In this document: in pieces, positions 30,115 to 38,768 of the stretch
Numbering within the stretch: position 1 is the first letter of the stretch
Layout: each line of letters begins with the position of its first letter
Assembly (NCBI GenBank): GCA_016720595.1
Contig: JADKKI010000063.1
Coordinates: 1-40,825, forward strand
Origin: Myxococcales bacterium
GTDB taxonomy: Bacteria; Myxococcota_A; Polyangia; Haliangiales; Haliangiaceae
Length of the DNA: 40,825 nucleotides
Direction of reading: 5' to 3'
Notes under the pieces: generated by a model
Told to the model about the DNA's origin: nothing
Database searches by the model: none
What the model saw: only the letters and a program-made list of their open reading frames with translations
Made by a program: the position numbers and the translations under genes

Positions 30115-32624
30115 CGCGGCTCCCACTCCACGCTCTCGATGCGCGCGGCGCGCAGCTCGCGGACCTCCTTCTGGGGCTCCGCGATCGAATCGAACACCAG
30201 GTAGACATCGTGCCAGCCACCCGCGAGCTGGGCCGCCGCGACGTCCGCCGTGATCGCGAACGCGCCGGTCGGATCCGCGATCACCGTGGCCAGCAGCTCG
30301 CCATCGAGCATCACGTCGAGACGCGGCCGCGTGTACGCGACCCCGACATTGATCTTGCCGCGCAGTGCGAGCCGCATGTCCCGCTCTCCGTGGACGCGCA
30401 GGTGAGCGCGGCGATACAGCCAGCGCGCGGCCACGCCTCGTGTGGGCGCGGTCGCCGGCGGATGGAGCACGTCATACCAGACCGGATCGTCCGCGCTGCC
30501 GTCGAGGAACGCCAGGCCGGTGAAGCCGTCGTCGAACAGCAGGTCGGCGCGGTTGTTGAGCGACCAGGCATCGTGCAGACCCTCGCGGTCGGCGAGTGCG
30601 CGGACGAAGGCGGCGCGACGCACGGCCTCCGATCCGCTGGGCGCGGCGACCGTGGGGACCTCGGCGCCGAGATCGAGGACGACCAGGCCATCCTCCTCGT
30701 GGAGCACGGTGACCTTGGTCGAGAGCGCCGCGAACGTCTCGATCGCATCGATCGCGTACGCGCTCATGGTCTGGAAGATCTCGGCGTCGTTGAAGATGCG
30801 CCAGATCCAGAACGGCCGTCGATAGAAGTAGCGCGAGCGATCACTGCGCACGAACGCGACGTAGCGGATGCCCTGGCCGCGAAGATAGGCGCGCACCGCA
30901 TCCGGCCCGGCGAACGAGGGCATGCCCGGCCGCGGACTCGCATACCCCGGCGTGTCGAGGTTGAAGATCCGGTTCCGCGCGAAATCGAGGTACTGCGGAT
31001 CATCGAGCATCACCGCCACGCTCTCGCCGGCCGGGATGGCGGCCTGGAGGGCGGTGTACCTGCGCTGCTGCGCCTGTGCGCTCGGATCGCCGCTGCGCTC
31101 GAGCACGCGCGCCTCGCGGAGGTTCCCGAACAAGGTGGCGAACCGCTTGGGGAGGGCCTCACGCTGCACGGCCAGCTGGAGCAGCAACGAGGCGAGCAGC
31201 ACCCAGCGGCCGAGCGGCACCAGGCGCGTGTTGCTCTCGTCCGCACCGATCTCGAGCGAGAACACCGCGAGCAGCGTCAGCGCGGCGGCGAACGCATAGC
31301 GCCACAGGTGGTTGGTGTCCGAGCCCACGAAGCTGTGGACCATCAGCACGAGACCGAGCGTGGAGGCCACCAGGAGTGCGGTGATCGGGCGCGTGGGCCG
31401 GGCATCGGTGGCGAACACCATCACCGCGAACACCGATGGGATCACCACGATCGGGTGCGTCTCGATCAAGCACCACACGCCGAACTGGAGCTCGTCCGTC
31501 CAGGTCGGCGCGGTCGCGCGCAACGACACGCTCGGATTCCACGTGCCCTCGAGGAACGGGAACAGGAACGTGCCGTTCGAGCGATACGCCGCGATCCAGT
31601 ACGGCACGAGCACGAGCGCCGCGATCCCGGCGCACCACAACCACGCCTTCCGCTCGGCGATCCAACCCGCGCGCCACGAGCTCGCGCGGGCCGCGCGCAG
31701 CAGGCGAGCGCCGAGGGCGAGGCCGAGGAACACCACGGCGATCTCGATGTAGTTCTGCCGCAGCGTGCAGGCCGCGGCGCCGACCAGACCGGCGAGGGCC
31801 CAGCGCTCGTCGACGACGCAGCGGTAGAGCCCGACGAACACGGCGACGCCGCTCCAGTAGCTCGCGGTGTTGATCGCCGTGTCGGGCATCAGCACCACCA
31901 CGAGCGCGACGACGGCGGTCCACAGCGGCTGCGTGCGGAGCGTGCGTGCATAGCCCGCGAGCAGGAGGAGCGCGATCGCGTAGCACAGGCCCTTGTCGAT
32001 CAGGTGCACGCTGGCGAGCGAGCCGCGCGCGCCGGCGAGCGCATCGAGGAGCGTCTGGCCGCCGTACGCGCCGAGCCGGCGGAACGAGAACGGCTCGATC
32101 AGGTTGCCGGCATCGAGCAGGCGCTTGACCAGCGGCGTGTACGCGATGTCGTCGTCCCACGGGTTGCGATCGAGCGTGGCGATCGCACCCGTGATCTGCA
32201 GCACCACCACACCGAGGATCAGCACCACGAACAGCGACGCGCCGGGGCGCTGCCGCAGGGCCGCCACGCCGTCGAGCACGCGCTGCCAGAGCGGTTCGTC
32301 GGTGGTCCACTCGCGCCACGCGGCCGCGAGCGCGCCGAGCCCGATCATGGCGAGGATCACGGGCCGCGACAGGACGCCGGCGGCGAGCAGCGGGCCGCTG
32401 ACCGCGAGGTAGCCGGCGAGCCCCCACAGCGCTCGCATGCCGAGATCGGGATCCTCGACGCGGGCGATCTTGACGACCAGGTAGCCCCAGCCCGAGACCA
32501 CGAACAGGAGGAACCCGAGCCAGGCGATCCCACCAGCGAGCACCGACGATGGATCGGCGAGGCCCCGCGCGCCGAGCCCGATGGCGGCGGCGATGGTCGC
32601 GAGGCGCAGGAGGCGGTCGGTCAT
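30111..32624 (-). CDS. Large GT-C-like polytopic membrane protein with DDD loop motif and C-terminal soluble domains
   Basis: The 837-residue product starts at ATG 32624, overlapping the hldA stop (ATGA). A block of three or four segments precedes RNPWDDDIAYTP, with aspartates at 157-159, almost the same position as in the tandem paralogue. About eight more segments follow, to residue 480. The C-terminal 350 residues are soluble and hold two parts: a Rossmann-like stretch (AAIPAGESVAVMLDDP, IRYVAFVRSDRSRYFY) and a final beta-sandwich-like part (MRLALRGKINVGVAYTRP) that could bind sugar. The DDD motif and architecture argue for a GT-C transferase acting on the outer face of the inner membrane. 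The acceptor is unknown. Homology to 28303 is plain at the N-terminus only. Confidence 0.78.
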   Translation of the reverse strand: MTDRLLRLATIAAAIGLGARGLADPSSVLAGGIAWLGFLLFVVSGWGYLVVKIARVEDPDLGMRALWGLAGYLAVSGPLLAAGVLSRPVILAMIGLGALAAAWREWTTDEPLWQRVLDGVAALRQRPGASLFVVLILGVVVLQITGAIATLDRNPWDDDIAYTPLVKRLLDAGNLIEPFSFRRLGAYGGQTLLDALAGARGSLASVHLIDKGLCYAIALLLLAGYARTLRTQPLWTAVVALVVVLMPDTAINTASYWSGVAVFVGLYRCVVDERWALAGLVGAAACTLRQNYIEIAVVFLGLALGARLLRAARASSWRAGWIAERKAWLWCAGIAALVLVPYWIAAYRSNGTFLFPFLEGTWNPSVSLRATAPTWTDELQFGVWCLIETHPIVVIPSVFAVMVFATDARPTRPITALLVASTLGLVLMVHSFVGSDTNHLWRYAFAAALTLLAVFSLEIGADESNTRLVPLGRWVLLASLLLQLAVQREALPKRFATLFGNLREARVLERSGDPSAQAQQRRYTALQAAIPAGESVAVMLDDPQYLDFARNRIFNLDTPGYASPRPGMPSFAGPDAVRAYLRGQGIRYVAFVRSDRSRYFYRRPFWIWRIFNDAEIFQTMSAYAIDAIETFAALSTKVTVLHEEDGLVVLDLGAEVPTVAAPSGSEAVRRAAFVRALADREGLHDAWSLNNRADLLFDDGFTGLAFLDGSADDPVWYDVLHPPATAPTRGVAARWLYRRAHLRVHGERDMRLALRGKINVGVAYTRPRLDVMLDGELLATVIADPTGAFAITADVAAAQLAGGWHDVYLVFDSIAEPQKEVRELRAARIESVEWEPR

Positions 32625-33586
32625 TCTGCGTCGAGGGCGGCGAGGAGCTCCGCGGAGCTGACCGTCGAGGTGCCACGCTTCGACACGCTGACCGCCGCCG
32701 CGACACTCGCCAGCTCGATCGCCTGCTCGAGGGACAGCTGCGCGGCGAGGGCGAGCGCGAGCGTCGCCACCACGGTGTCGCCGGCGCCGGTGACGTCGAA
32801 CACCTCCCGCGCGATCGCGGCCACGTGGAACGGGTTCGCGCCGGTGCGGAACAGCGTCATGCCATCCGCGCTGCGCGTGACGAGCAGCGCCGCGCCGTCG
32901 AGGGTAGGCAGCAGCTCGCCGACGATCCGCTCCACGCTGAACGGCCCCGGCGTGGGCGCGGCGAGCTCGAGCTCGTGGAGGTTCGGGGTGATCACGGTGG
33001 CGCCCGCGTAGAGCGTGAAGTCAGCCTGCTTCGGATCGACGACGACCGGCAGGCCGGCGGCGCGTGCGGTGGCGATCGCATGTCGAGCGACGGCGGGGGT
33101 GATCACGCCCTTGGCGTAGTCGGAGATCACGACGGCATGGGCATCGCGGATCCGGACCTCGATCGCCTGCTTGACCGCGTCCTGGATCGCGCCCGAGATC
33201 GGGTGCCGCTTCTCCTGATCCACGCGCACGATCTGTTGCTGCTGCGCGACGAGGCGAGTCTTCTTGCTCGTGGGCCGATCGGCATCGGGAACACACGTGC
33301 TCGTGATGCTCGCCGCGGCCAGGCACTTGTTGAGCGTGGCGGAGGTCTCGTCCTTGCCGACCACACCGACGAGGTAGGTGGCACCACCGAGCGCCTGGAT
33401 GTTCGCCGCTGCGTTCGCGGCGCCACCGAGGCGGCTCTCGTGGGCGCGGACCTCGAGGACCGGTACGGGGGCCTCCGGCGAGATCCGCGTGACCTCCCCA
33501 CGCAGGTACTCGTCGAGCATCAGGTCTCCCACCACCAGGACACGACGGCCACGGAGCCGATCGACCAGGGGGTGCAGAGGGTGCAT
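32621..33586 (-). CDS. hldA: D-glycero-beta-D-manno-heptose-7-phosphate kinase (RfaE1/HldA type)
   Basis: The 321-residue PfkB-family sugar kinase matches the kinase half of E. coli HldE along its length: VVGDLMLDEYLRG, TRISPEAPVPVLEV, GGAANAAANIQALGG, VVISDYAKG, VVDPKQADF, TPNLHELE, LLVTRSADGM, and the catalytic VTGAGD (D270) before GTSTVSSAELL. It phosphorylates heptose-7-phosphate at C1 in the ADP-heptose pathway. The nucleotidyltransferase half of HldE is absent, so a separate HldC/RfaE2 protein must exist elsewhere. ATG 33586 fits the family start, and no ribosome-binding site is visible. It is the first gene of the left-facing operon and overlaps the next gene by 4 bases, which ties the membrane transferases to heptose or a heptose-containing glycan. 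Confidence 0.93.
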   Translation of the reverse strand: MHPLHPLVDRLRGRRVLVVGDLMLDEYLRGEVTRISPEAPVPVLEVRAHESRLGGAANAAANIQALGGATYLVGVVGKDETSATLNKCLAAASITSTCVPDADRPTSKKTRLVAQQQQIVRVDQEKRHPISGAIQDAVKQAIEVRIRDAHAVVISDYAKGVITPAVARHAIATARAAGLPVVVDPKQADFTLYAGATVITPNLHELELAAPTPGPFSVERIVGELLPTLDGAALLVTRSADGMTLFRTGANPFHVAAIAREVFDVTGAGDTVVATLALALAAQLSLEQAIELASVAAAVSVSKRGTSTVSSAELLAALDAE

Positions 33587-33660
33587 CTGGAACGTCGTAT
33601 CCCGGTTCGGATCCCGTTGCAATCTATGGGAATCGCCTGTGGTATTAGACCGATGCGCTG
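33587..33660. promoter_or_regulatory. Divergent promoter spacer between the hldA operon and the right-facing glycan operon
   Basis: These 74 bases are AT-richer than their surroundings and must hold both promoters. TTGCAA at 33617-33622 is self-complementary and could serve as a -35 box in both directions. Leftward it is 17 bases from TACGAC (33594-33599 on the minus strand); rightward it is 20 bases from TATTAG (33643-33648). Neither -10 is a good match. Both start codons lack a visible ribosome-binding site, and predicted start points fall within a few bases of them, so leaderless mRNAs are possible. Speculative. Confidence 0.3.
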
Positions 33661-35727
33661 ATGCCCCGGTTCCTCCGTGTCTACCTGCTGGGCTGTCTCG
33701 CGATCGCGTTCGCGTACCTCGTCCTGCACGTGCGCGAGCCCCTCCGGTTGAACTTCGGGGATCCGTCCGCCGATGCCGGCATCCTGAGCTCGATCGCGGA
33801 GGTCGAGCGGTACGGCTTCTTCGAGAGCTCCGCGCCGGGCATGATCGATGTCGGGCCCCAGCCCGCGGACGGGTATCACGCCGTTCACTATCCGCCGCTC
33901 GCCGATGTGTTCTACGGCGCGACCGGCAAGTACCTCGGCGTGCGCGCGATCGGCACGCTCCGGTTGTTCGCCCTCGCCTTCTCGGTGCTCGCGATGCTGC
34001 TGCTCTACCACTACGCGCGGCGCATGTGGACCGAACCCATCGCCCTCCTCGCCACCGCCCTGTTCTCGACGAGCGTGCTGTGGATGATGTACGCGGACAG
34101 CATCCAGCAGGCCCCACTCACGCAGGCCGCCGCGTTCCTCTCGCTGTGGGGGCTCGTCCGCGTGATGGAGACGCGCCGTCGCGCGCACTATGCCGCGGCG
34201 TTCTTCGGCGCCCTCGCATGCTTCCTCGCCTCGTACGACTACTGGTTGTTCCTGCCGGCGGCCGTGCTGTTCACCATCCACGTCAAGCGCGGCAATCCAC
34301 TCGCCGCGGGTAACCTTCGCTTCGTCGCGATCTGCGCTGCCGCTTGCCTGGTCGCGTTGCTCGCGAAGTACCTGTTCGTGAGCGGCGTGCTCCTCGATCG
34401 CAAGGCCTCGATGCTGTTCCCCACGCTCCTCCGCCGTGCCACGTTCGTGTTCACGCCGATGTTCTGGGTGACCTGTGGCTGCACGATCTGGCGTGCGATG
34501 CGGGCGCCCTCGCTGCGCGCCGTGCTCGAGGATGGCGTGACCTGGATGCTGGTCACCGGCGCCGTGACGATCTACCTGTTCGCCCAGCGCGCCGCATCGC
34601 AGATGATCGGTGTCCAGGCGTTGCTCCCGTTCTATGCGATCGGCTCGTCGATCGTGATCTCGCGCCTGCTCGAAGGGCGCCGGCTGCTCCGGGTGGTCGC
34701 GATCGGCTGGGTCGCGCTCGCCCCCGCATGGTCGGGCTACTTCCTGCTGTCGCAGCCGCGCGAGGTCCTCGACCGCGACGACGTGGCCAAGGTCAACGCG
34801 TACCTCGCCGCCAGCGATCGCAATGACTTCGTGATCTCGAACCTCCTCGCCGAGGCGCCGCTCCGGGCGATGTTCGAGCGCCACAGCTGGCCGGCCTCCG
34901 ACAAGGCCGATCCGAAGCTCGCGTACCGCAGCATGCTCGACGTGTTCGAGGCCGCCGGGACCGATTACGTCCACGCGGTGATCTTCACCTCCCCCGAGAC
35001 GCGGTTCGTGGACCGCTCGCTGTGGCCCCTCGCGGCACCGCGCCGGCTGTGGTCGGTGACGGGCTGGCCGTACCTGCAGCGCAGGAAGGCGAACGAGATC
35101 GTGCGCGAGTACGACCGCAAGGTCCTGCGCAACCTCGAGCTGGTTCACGCCAAGGTCGTCCTGCACCTCGCGAACTTCGACGTCTACCGGATCGAGCGAT
35201 CGGCCGTGCTCGAGGCCGCGGGTGCGGGCGTGCCCGTGGTGCGGACGATCGATTTTGGCAACGTCGCCTCGGCCAAGCACAAGCTCCTCGGCTGGAGCGA
35301 GCCGCGGCTCACCGACGACGGGAGCCTCGGCGTGGCGGTGATCGATGGTTTCGCACCGTGCGCGAACCCGGAGATGGAGCGCCAGCCCAACGAGCCCGGC
35401 GGCAACGCCTGCAGGACGGTGCTGACGCGCTGGGGGCTCCGCGTGATGGACGAGGGCCGATCGGACCGCGCGCAGTTGATGATCCGCGTCGAGCGCGCGT
35501 GTGATCTGCGGCTGACGATCGAGTTCAGCGCGCCTGCCCTGGTCGGGCTGTCGCTGAACGAGTTCGCGAGCTCGCAATGCGCGCCGGCCACCCGCGCCAC
35601 GTTCGACATCCCACAGGCGTCGGTGCGCGCGGGGATCAACGTCCTCGTCCTCGAGCGACGGTACGGGCCGAAGTCGTCGAAGGCAGAGATCTCGTCGCTC
35701 ACGGTCGATCCGGTGTGCGGTCTGTGA
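33661..35727 (+). CDS. GT-C glycosyltransferase-like membrane protein, paralogue of the gene at 26099-28279
   Basis: The 688-residue product keeps the layout of its paralogue: REPLRLNFGDPSADAG in the first outer loop (G33, D38), HYPPL at 76-80, RLFALAFS, WMMYADSIQQAP and FLSLWGLVR. About ten membrane segments reach residue 370, then a soluble C-terminal half (WPLAAPRRLWSVTGWPYLQR is shared almost word for word). The paralogue is longer, through an extra loop after TVIGAVGWHEFLADLHLQFL. The last segment, ATFDIPQASVRAGINVLVLE, is intact here and exposes the frame errors of the other copy. It starts a right-facing operon and its stop overlaps the next gene by 4 bases (GTGA). The function inferred is transfer of a lipid-carried sugar. 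Confidence 0.85.
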   Translation: MPRFLRVYLLGCLAIAFAYLVLHVREPLRLNFGDPSADAGILSSIAEVERYGFFESSAPGMIDVGPQPADGYHAVHYPPLADVFYGATGKYLGVRAIGTLRLFALAFSVLAMLLLYHYARRMWTEPIALLATALFSTSVLWMMYADSIQQAPLTQAAAFLSLWGLVRVMETRRRAHYAAAFFGALACFLASYDYWLFLPAAVLFTIHVKRGNPLAAGNLRFVAICAAACLVALLAKYLFVSGVLLDRKASMLFPTLLRRATFVFTPMFWVTCGCTIWRAMRAPSLRAVLEDGVTWMLVTGAVTIYLFAQRAASQMIGVQALLPFYAIGSSIVISRLLEGRRLLRVVAIGWVALAPAWSGYFLLSQPREVLDRDDVAKVNAYLAASDRNDFVISNLLAEAPLRAMFERHSWPASDKADPKLAYRSMLDVFEAAGTDYVHAVIFTSPETRFVDRSLWPLAAPRRLWSVTGWPYLQRRKANEIVREYDRKVLRNLELVHAKVVLHLANFDVYRIERSAVLEAAGAGVPVVRTIDFGNVASAKHKLLGWSEPRLTDDGSLGVAVIDGFAPCANPEMERQPNEPGGNACRTVLTRWGLRVMDEGRSDRAQLMIRVERACDLRLTIEFSAPALVGLSLNEFASSQCAPATRATFDIPQASVRAGINVLVLERRYGPKSSKAEISSLTVDPVCGL

Positions 35728-37700
35728 CGCTCGGCGGCGACCGGTGGTTGAGAGCGGTCTTCCTCGCAACGGCGCTCGTGTTCACCGGCGTCGCCGTCTA
35801 CCTCTATGCGTTCCGGTTCTTCGCCTGGCTCGAATCCGATGCCGCGGTCGCCGCGCTGCTCGCCGCCAAGGTCCTCCACGCGAAGTCGCCGGTGGTCACC
35901 GACTGGTACTACGCGAACGGTGACGTCTGGTTCCTCGGCCCGCAGCTGCTCGCCGTGCTGCCGGTGGCGATCTTCGGCGCGATCCCGGCCAGCCTCCTGA
36001 TCGCGATCCTGATCGGCTTTGGTCTCGAGCTCGTCGTGCTCGTGAAGGTGTTCGCGCGCCTCGGAGGCGAGCGGTGGATCGCGGTGTTCGCCGCGATGGT
36101 GACGATGATGGCGTGGTCGAACGCACACGTCGCGTACTCGTACATCCAGCTCGCGTACGGGTTCGTGACGTGCCTGTACCTCGTCTCGTTCCAGCTGTGC
36201 GCGGGCCTCGCGGAGGACGAGCGGCCCCGGCCGTGGCGGCTCGCTCTCGCTGCGCTCCTGATCGCCCTGATCTCCGCCCAGAACCCGACGCGCGGCCTGG
36301 TCTACGTGGTCGCGCCCCTCCTCGCCGCCTGCGCGTGGCCGTGGCGGGCGTTCCCCACTCGCCGTCGCCTGGTGATCGCGGCCGCGGTGATCGTGGGCTG
36401 GGCGCTCGCCTATGCCCTCTACACGTGGGTGTTCGCGCGCGTGGTCTCGTTCTCGATCCCGCGCGGCCACCTCGAGTTCGTGATCGGCGGCATCGGGCGG
36501 ATCAAGGCGAACCTCGTGATGCTCGGGCGCGGCCTCTCCGTCCTGTGCGCGAGCGGCACCGAGGCAGGCGTCCGCGCGATCCCCGGGGCGCTGCTCATCC
36601 TCGGCGCGCTCGTGCTGCTGTGCCGCGAGGCGTTCGCGTCGCGCGCGTTCACGGCGCTCCGCATGTTCGCCGTCGTGATCTTCGCACAGCTGCTCTGCGT
36701 GCTCGTGCCGCTGTTGATCGGGAACCTCCTCGATGGGCCCGAGGCGGTGCGGTACCTGATGCCGAGCCTGCTCTCGATGTTCGGCCTCGCCGTGGTGATC
36801 GCGATCCGCACGCTCGCCGCCGCGGGGAGTGCGTGGGGCCGCCGCGTGGCGATCGGCTGGCTGATCACCGTGCCGCTCGCCGCGATGGTCGCCGCCGCCG
36901 ATACGCCACCTCCCAAGCCTCGACCGTACCTGTGGCCCGATGCGGCCGAACTCTCCCGGGTCGCCGACGAGCTGGTCCGACGCGGGCTCACGCACGGCTT
37001 CTCGGTCAACCTCGGTGCGAACCTCCTGACGCTGGACTCGGGCGGCGCCGCGCTGACCTGCCCGGTGGACTTCCGCGACGCGGTGCTGCCGCTGCGCTGG
37101 CTGACCGAGCGCCGGTGCTTCGACCCAGCTGTGATGCCCGAGCGGTTCTACGTGGTGGCGTATCAGAACGAGACCGATCCCCGCGCGATCCACGCCACGT
37201 TCCCCCACGAGCTCGAGCGGTTCGCCGTGGGCGAGACCTACGAGGTCTACGTGTTTCGCACCAGCGAGCTGTCACCGGCGTGGTTCAGCCTCCCGATCCT
37301 CGACGGGGCGCTGGCCACGTTCCCGATGCGGATCCCGGCGACGCACCTGCAGCTCACCCGCGACCAGGCGATCGTGGATGCCGGCGAGGTGGTCGCGACC
37401 GGTGCCCCGGGCACGGTGCTCTCGGGTCCCGGCTTCGATCTCCCGAAGGGCGTCTACACGGCGACCTGGATCGGCTCCGGCCTCCCCTCCGCTGGCCAGA
37501 CCACGTTCTCCGTCACGATGCGGCGCAAGGTGATCGCCCAGACCGCGCTGGAGGCGAACGCGGCCCGCACCGCTCGGGGCGAGCTGACCCGGCTGTCGTT
37601 CACCCTCGATCGGCCGCGCAAGGGCATCTCGTTCGTGATCGAGAGCGCAGGTGGTGGCCGGGTCTCGCTGCACGAGCTCGTCATCGAATCGAACCGGTGA
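35724..37700 (+). CDS. Polytopic membrane protein, GT-C-like
   Basis: GTG 35724 overlaps the previous stop (GTGA) and gives 658 residues. The first segment (LRAVFLATALVFTGVAVYLY) precedes the outer loop FAWLESDAAVAALLAAKVL, where an ES-D pair could be the GT-C acid, followed by DWYYANGDVWFLGPQLL. About ten segments extend to residue 400. The C-terminal 260 residues are soluble with two beta-rich parts (FAVGETYEVYVFRTSEL and the last 110 residues, with IVDAGEVVATGAPGTVLSGPG). It does not align with the DDD pair beyond general architecture. Its place between a paralogous transferase and a flippase-like gene suggests the same pathway. The exact family is not recognised. Confidence 0.72.
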   Translation: MTLGGDRWLRAVFLATALVFTGVAVYLYAFRFFAWLESDAAVAALLAAKVLHAKSPVVTDWYYANGDVWFLGPQLLAVLPVAIFGAIPASLLIAILIGFGLELVVLVKVFARLGGERWIAVFAAMVTMMAWSNAHVAYSYIQLAYGFVTCLYLVSFQLCAGLAEDERPRPWRLALAALLIALISAQNPTRGLVYVVAPLLAACAWPWRAFPTRRRLVIAAAVIVGWALAYALYTWVFARVVSFSIPRGHLEFVIGGIGRIKANLVMLGRGLSVLCASGTEAGVRAIPGALLILGALVLLCREAFASRAFTALRMFAVVIFAQLLCVLVPLLIGNLLDGPEAVRYLMPSLLSMFGLAVVIAIRTLAAAGSAWGRRVAIGWLITVPLAAMVAAADTPPPKPRPYLWPDAAELSRVADELVRRGLTHGFSVNLGANLLTLDSGGAALTCPVDFRDAVLPLRWLTERRCFDPAVMPERFYVVAYQNETDPRAIHATFPHELERFAVGETYEVYVFRTSELSPAWFSLPILDGALATFPMRIPATHLQLTRDQAIVDAGEVVATGAPGTVLSGPGFDLPKGVYTATWIGSGLPSAGQTTFSVTMRRKVIAQTALEANAARTARGELTRLSFTLDRPRKGISFVIESAGGGRVSLHELVIESNR

Positions 37701-37725
37701 TGCCCGGCATGCTAGCGTCCGCACG

Positions 37726-38730
37726 TTGCGCGCGAAGCGGCTCCTCATCCTCGCCGGCAAGCTGGCCGTCGCCGGCCTGCTGATCGGATGGCTCCTCCGA
37801 TCGGGGACGCTCGATTTCGGCGCGCTGTCCCTGTTCTTCGAGAGGCCGTCCCTCCTGATCGCGAACCTCGCCGTGTTCGCGTTCAGCACCGTGCTCGGCG
37901 CGCTCCGCTGGCGGCTCCTGCTGCGCCTCGCCGACGTCCATCTCCCGGTCGGCCGCGCGATGCAGCTGGCGTTCACCGCCGTGTTCTTCAACGTCGTGGT
38001 GCCCGGCAACATCGGCGGTGACGTCGTCAAGTCGATCTACGTCGCCCGCGAGGTGGCGCCCGAGAAGCGCACCAGCGTGTTCGTGATCGCGTTCCTCGAT
38101 CGGCTCCTCGCGCTCGCGGGCCTCGTCGGCGTGGCCTGCGTCCTGACCCTCGCGCGCGGCGGCGAGGTGTGGGCGGATCCGCGGCTGCGCCAGCTCGCCC
38201 TCGCCGTGCTCGCCCTCACCGCCGGGACGTTCATCGCGCCGATCGTGCTGCTCGTGGTGATCCGTCGCTCCGGCAAGCGGCTCGAGGACTGGACCAGCGG
38301 TCCGTCGAAGATCTCGAAGATCCTCGCGCAGCTCGTGAAGGCCGCGCGCCTGGTCTCGTCGGGGCCCAAGACCTTGCTCGTCGCCCTCGGCCTCGCCGTC
38401 GCCTCGCACGTCTCGGGGATCATCCTGTTCTCCACGCTCGCCACCGCGATCACCACGCACGACGTCAGCGTGACGAGCCTCGCCAGCGTCTACCCGATCG
38501 GCATGCTGACCATGGTGCTGCCGATCTCGTACGCCGGGTTCGGCGTCGGGCACGTGGCGTTCGATCAGCTGTTCGCGATGATCGGCCTGACGGGCGGCGC
38601 CACCGTGCTCAACGTCTACCTGATCGGCCAGACCATCCCGTGCCTGCTCGGCGCGATCCCCTACCTGACGCTCCGCCGCGAGGCTCCTCCCACGGATGCC
38701 GACCTCGCGCCGACCATCCCGGCGGACTGA
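37726..38730 (+). CDS. Lysylphosphatidylglycerol synthase-type (AglD/UPF0104) membrane protein
   Basis: About eight hydrophobic segments carry the family signatures FFNVVVPGNIGGDVVKSIYVARE, given here as the region around residues 85-107, then VIAFLDRLLALAGLVG and LPISYAGFGVGHVAFDQLF. It belongs to the same flippase-like family as the gene at 15628, though sequence outside the motifs differs. The start is uncertain: TTG 37726 sits just before the first membrane segment, while a GTG at 37651 would overlap the previous gene by 50 bases and add a Ser/Arg-rich leader. There is no clear ribosome-binding site. The MprF-type catalytic domain is absent. In this operon it may move lipid-linked intermediates for the transferases. 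Confidence 0.82.
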   Translation: MRAKRLLILAGKLAVAGLLIGWLLRSGTLDFGALSLFFERPSLLIANLAVFAFSTVLGALRWRLLLRLADVHLPVGRAMQLAFTAVFFNVVVPGNIGGDVVKSIYVAREVAPEKRTSVFVIAFLDRLLALAGLVGVACVLTLARGGEVWADPRLRQLALAVLALTAGTFIAPIVLLVVIRRSGKRLEDWTSGPSKISKILAQLVKAARLVSSGPKTLLVALGLAVASHVSGIILFSTLATAITTHDVSVTSLASVYPIGMLTMVLPISYAGFGVGHVAFDQLFAMIGLTGGATVLNVYLIGQTIPCLLGAIPYLTLRREAPPTDADLAPTIPAD

Positions 38731-38768
38731 CCTTCCCCCTCGCGAGGCGATGAGGCATACCTCGCGGT

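Noticed and set aside
29541..33011. A 1156-codon plus-strand open frame antisense to the transferase and hldA genes
   Set aside because: It spans the antisense of three overlapping real genes, is very rich in Arg, Gly and Glu, and has no recognisable fold.
32621..33586. Bifunctional HldE
   Set aside because: The protein ends after the kinase domain; no nucleotidyltransferase half with HxGH is encoded.
33620..33660. A sigma54 promoter before the 33661 gene
   Set aside because: The GG and GC pair there is 12 bases apart rather than 10, and the surrounding consensus is absent.
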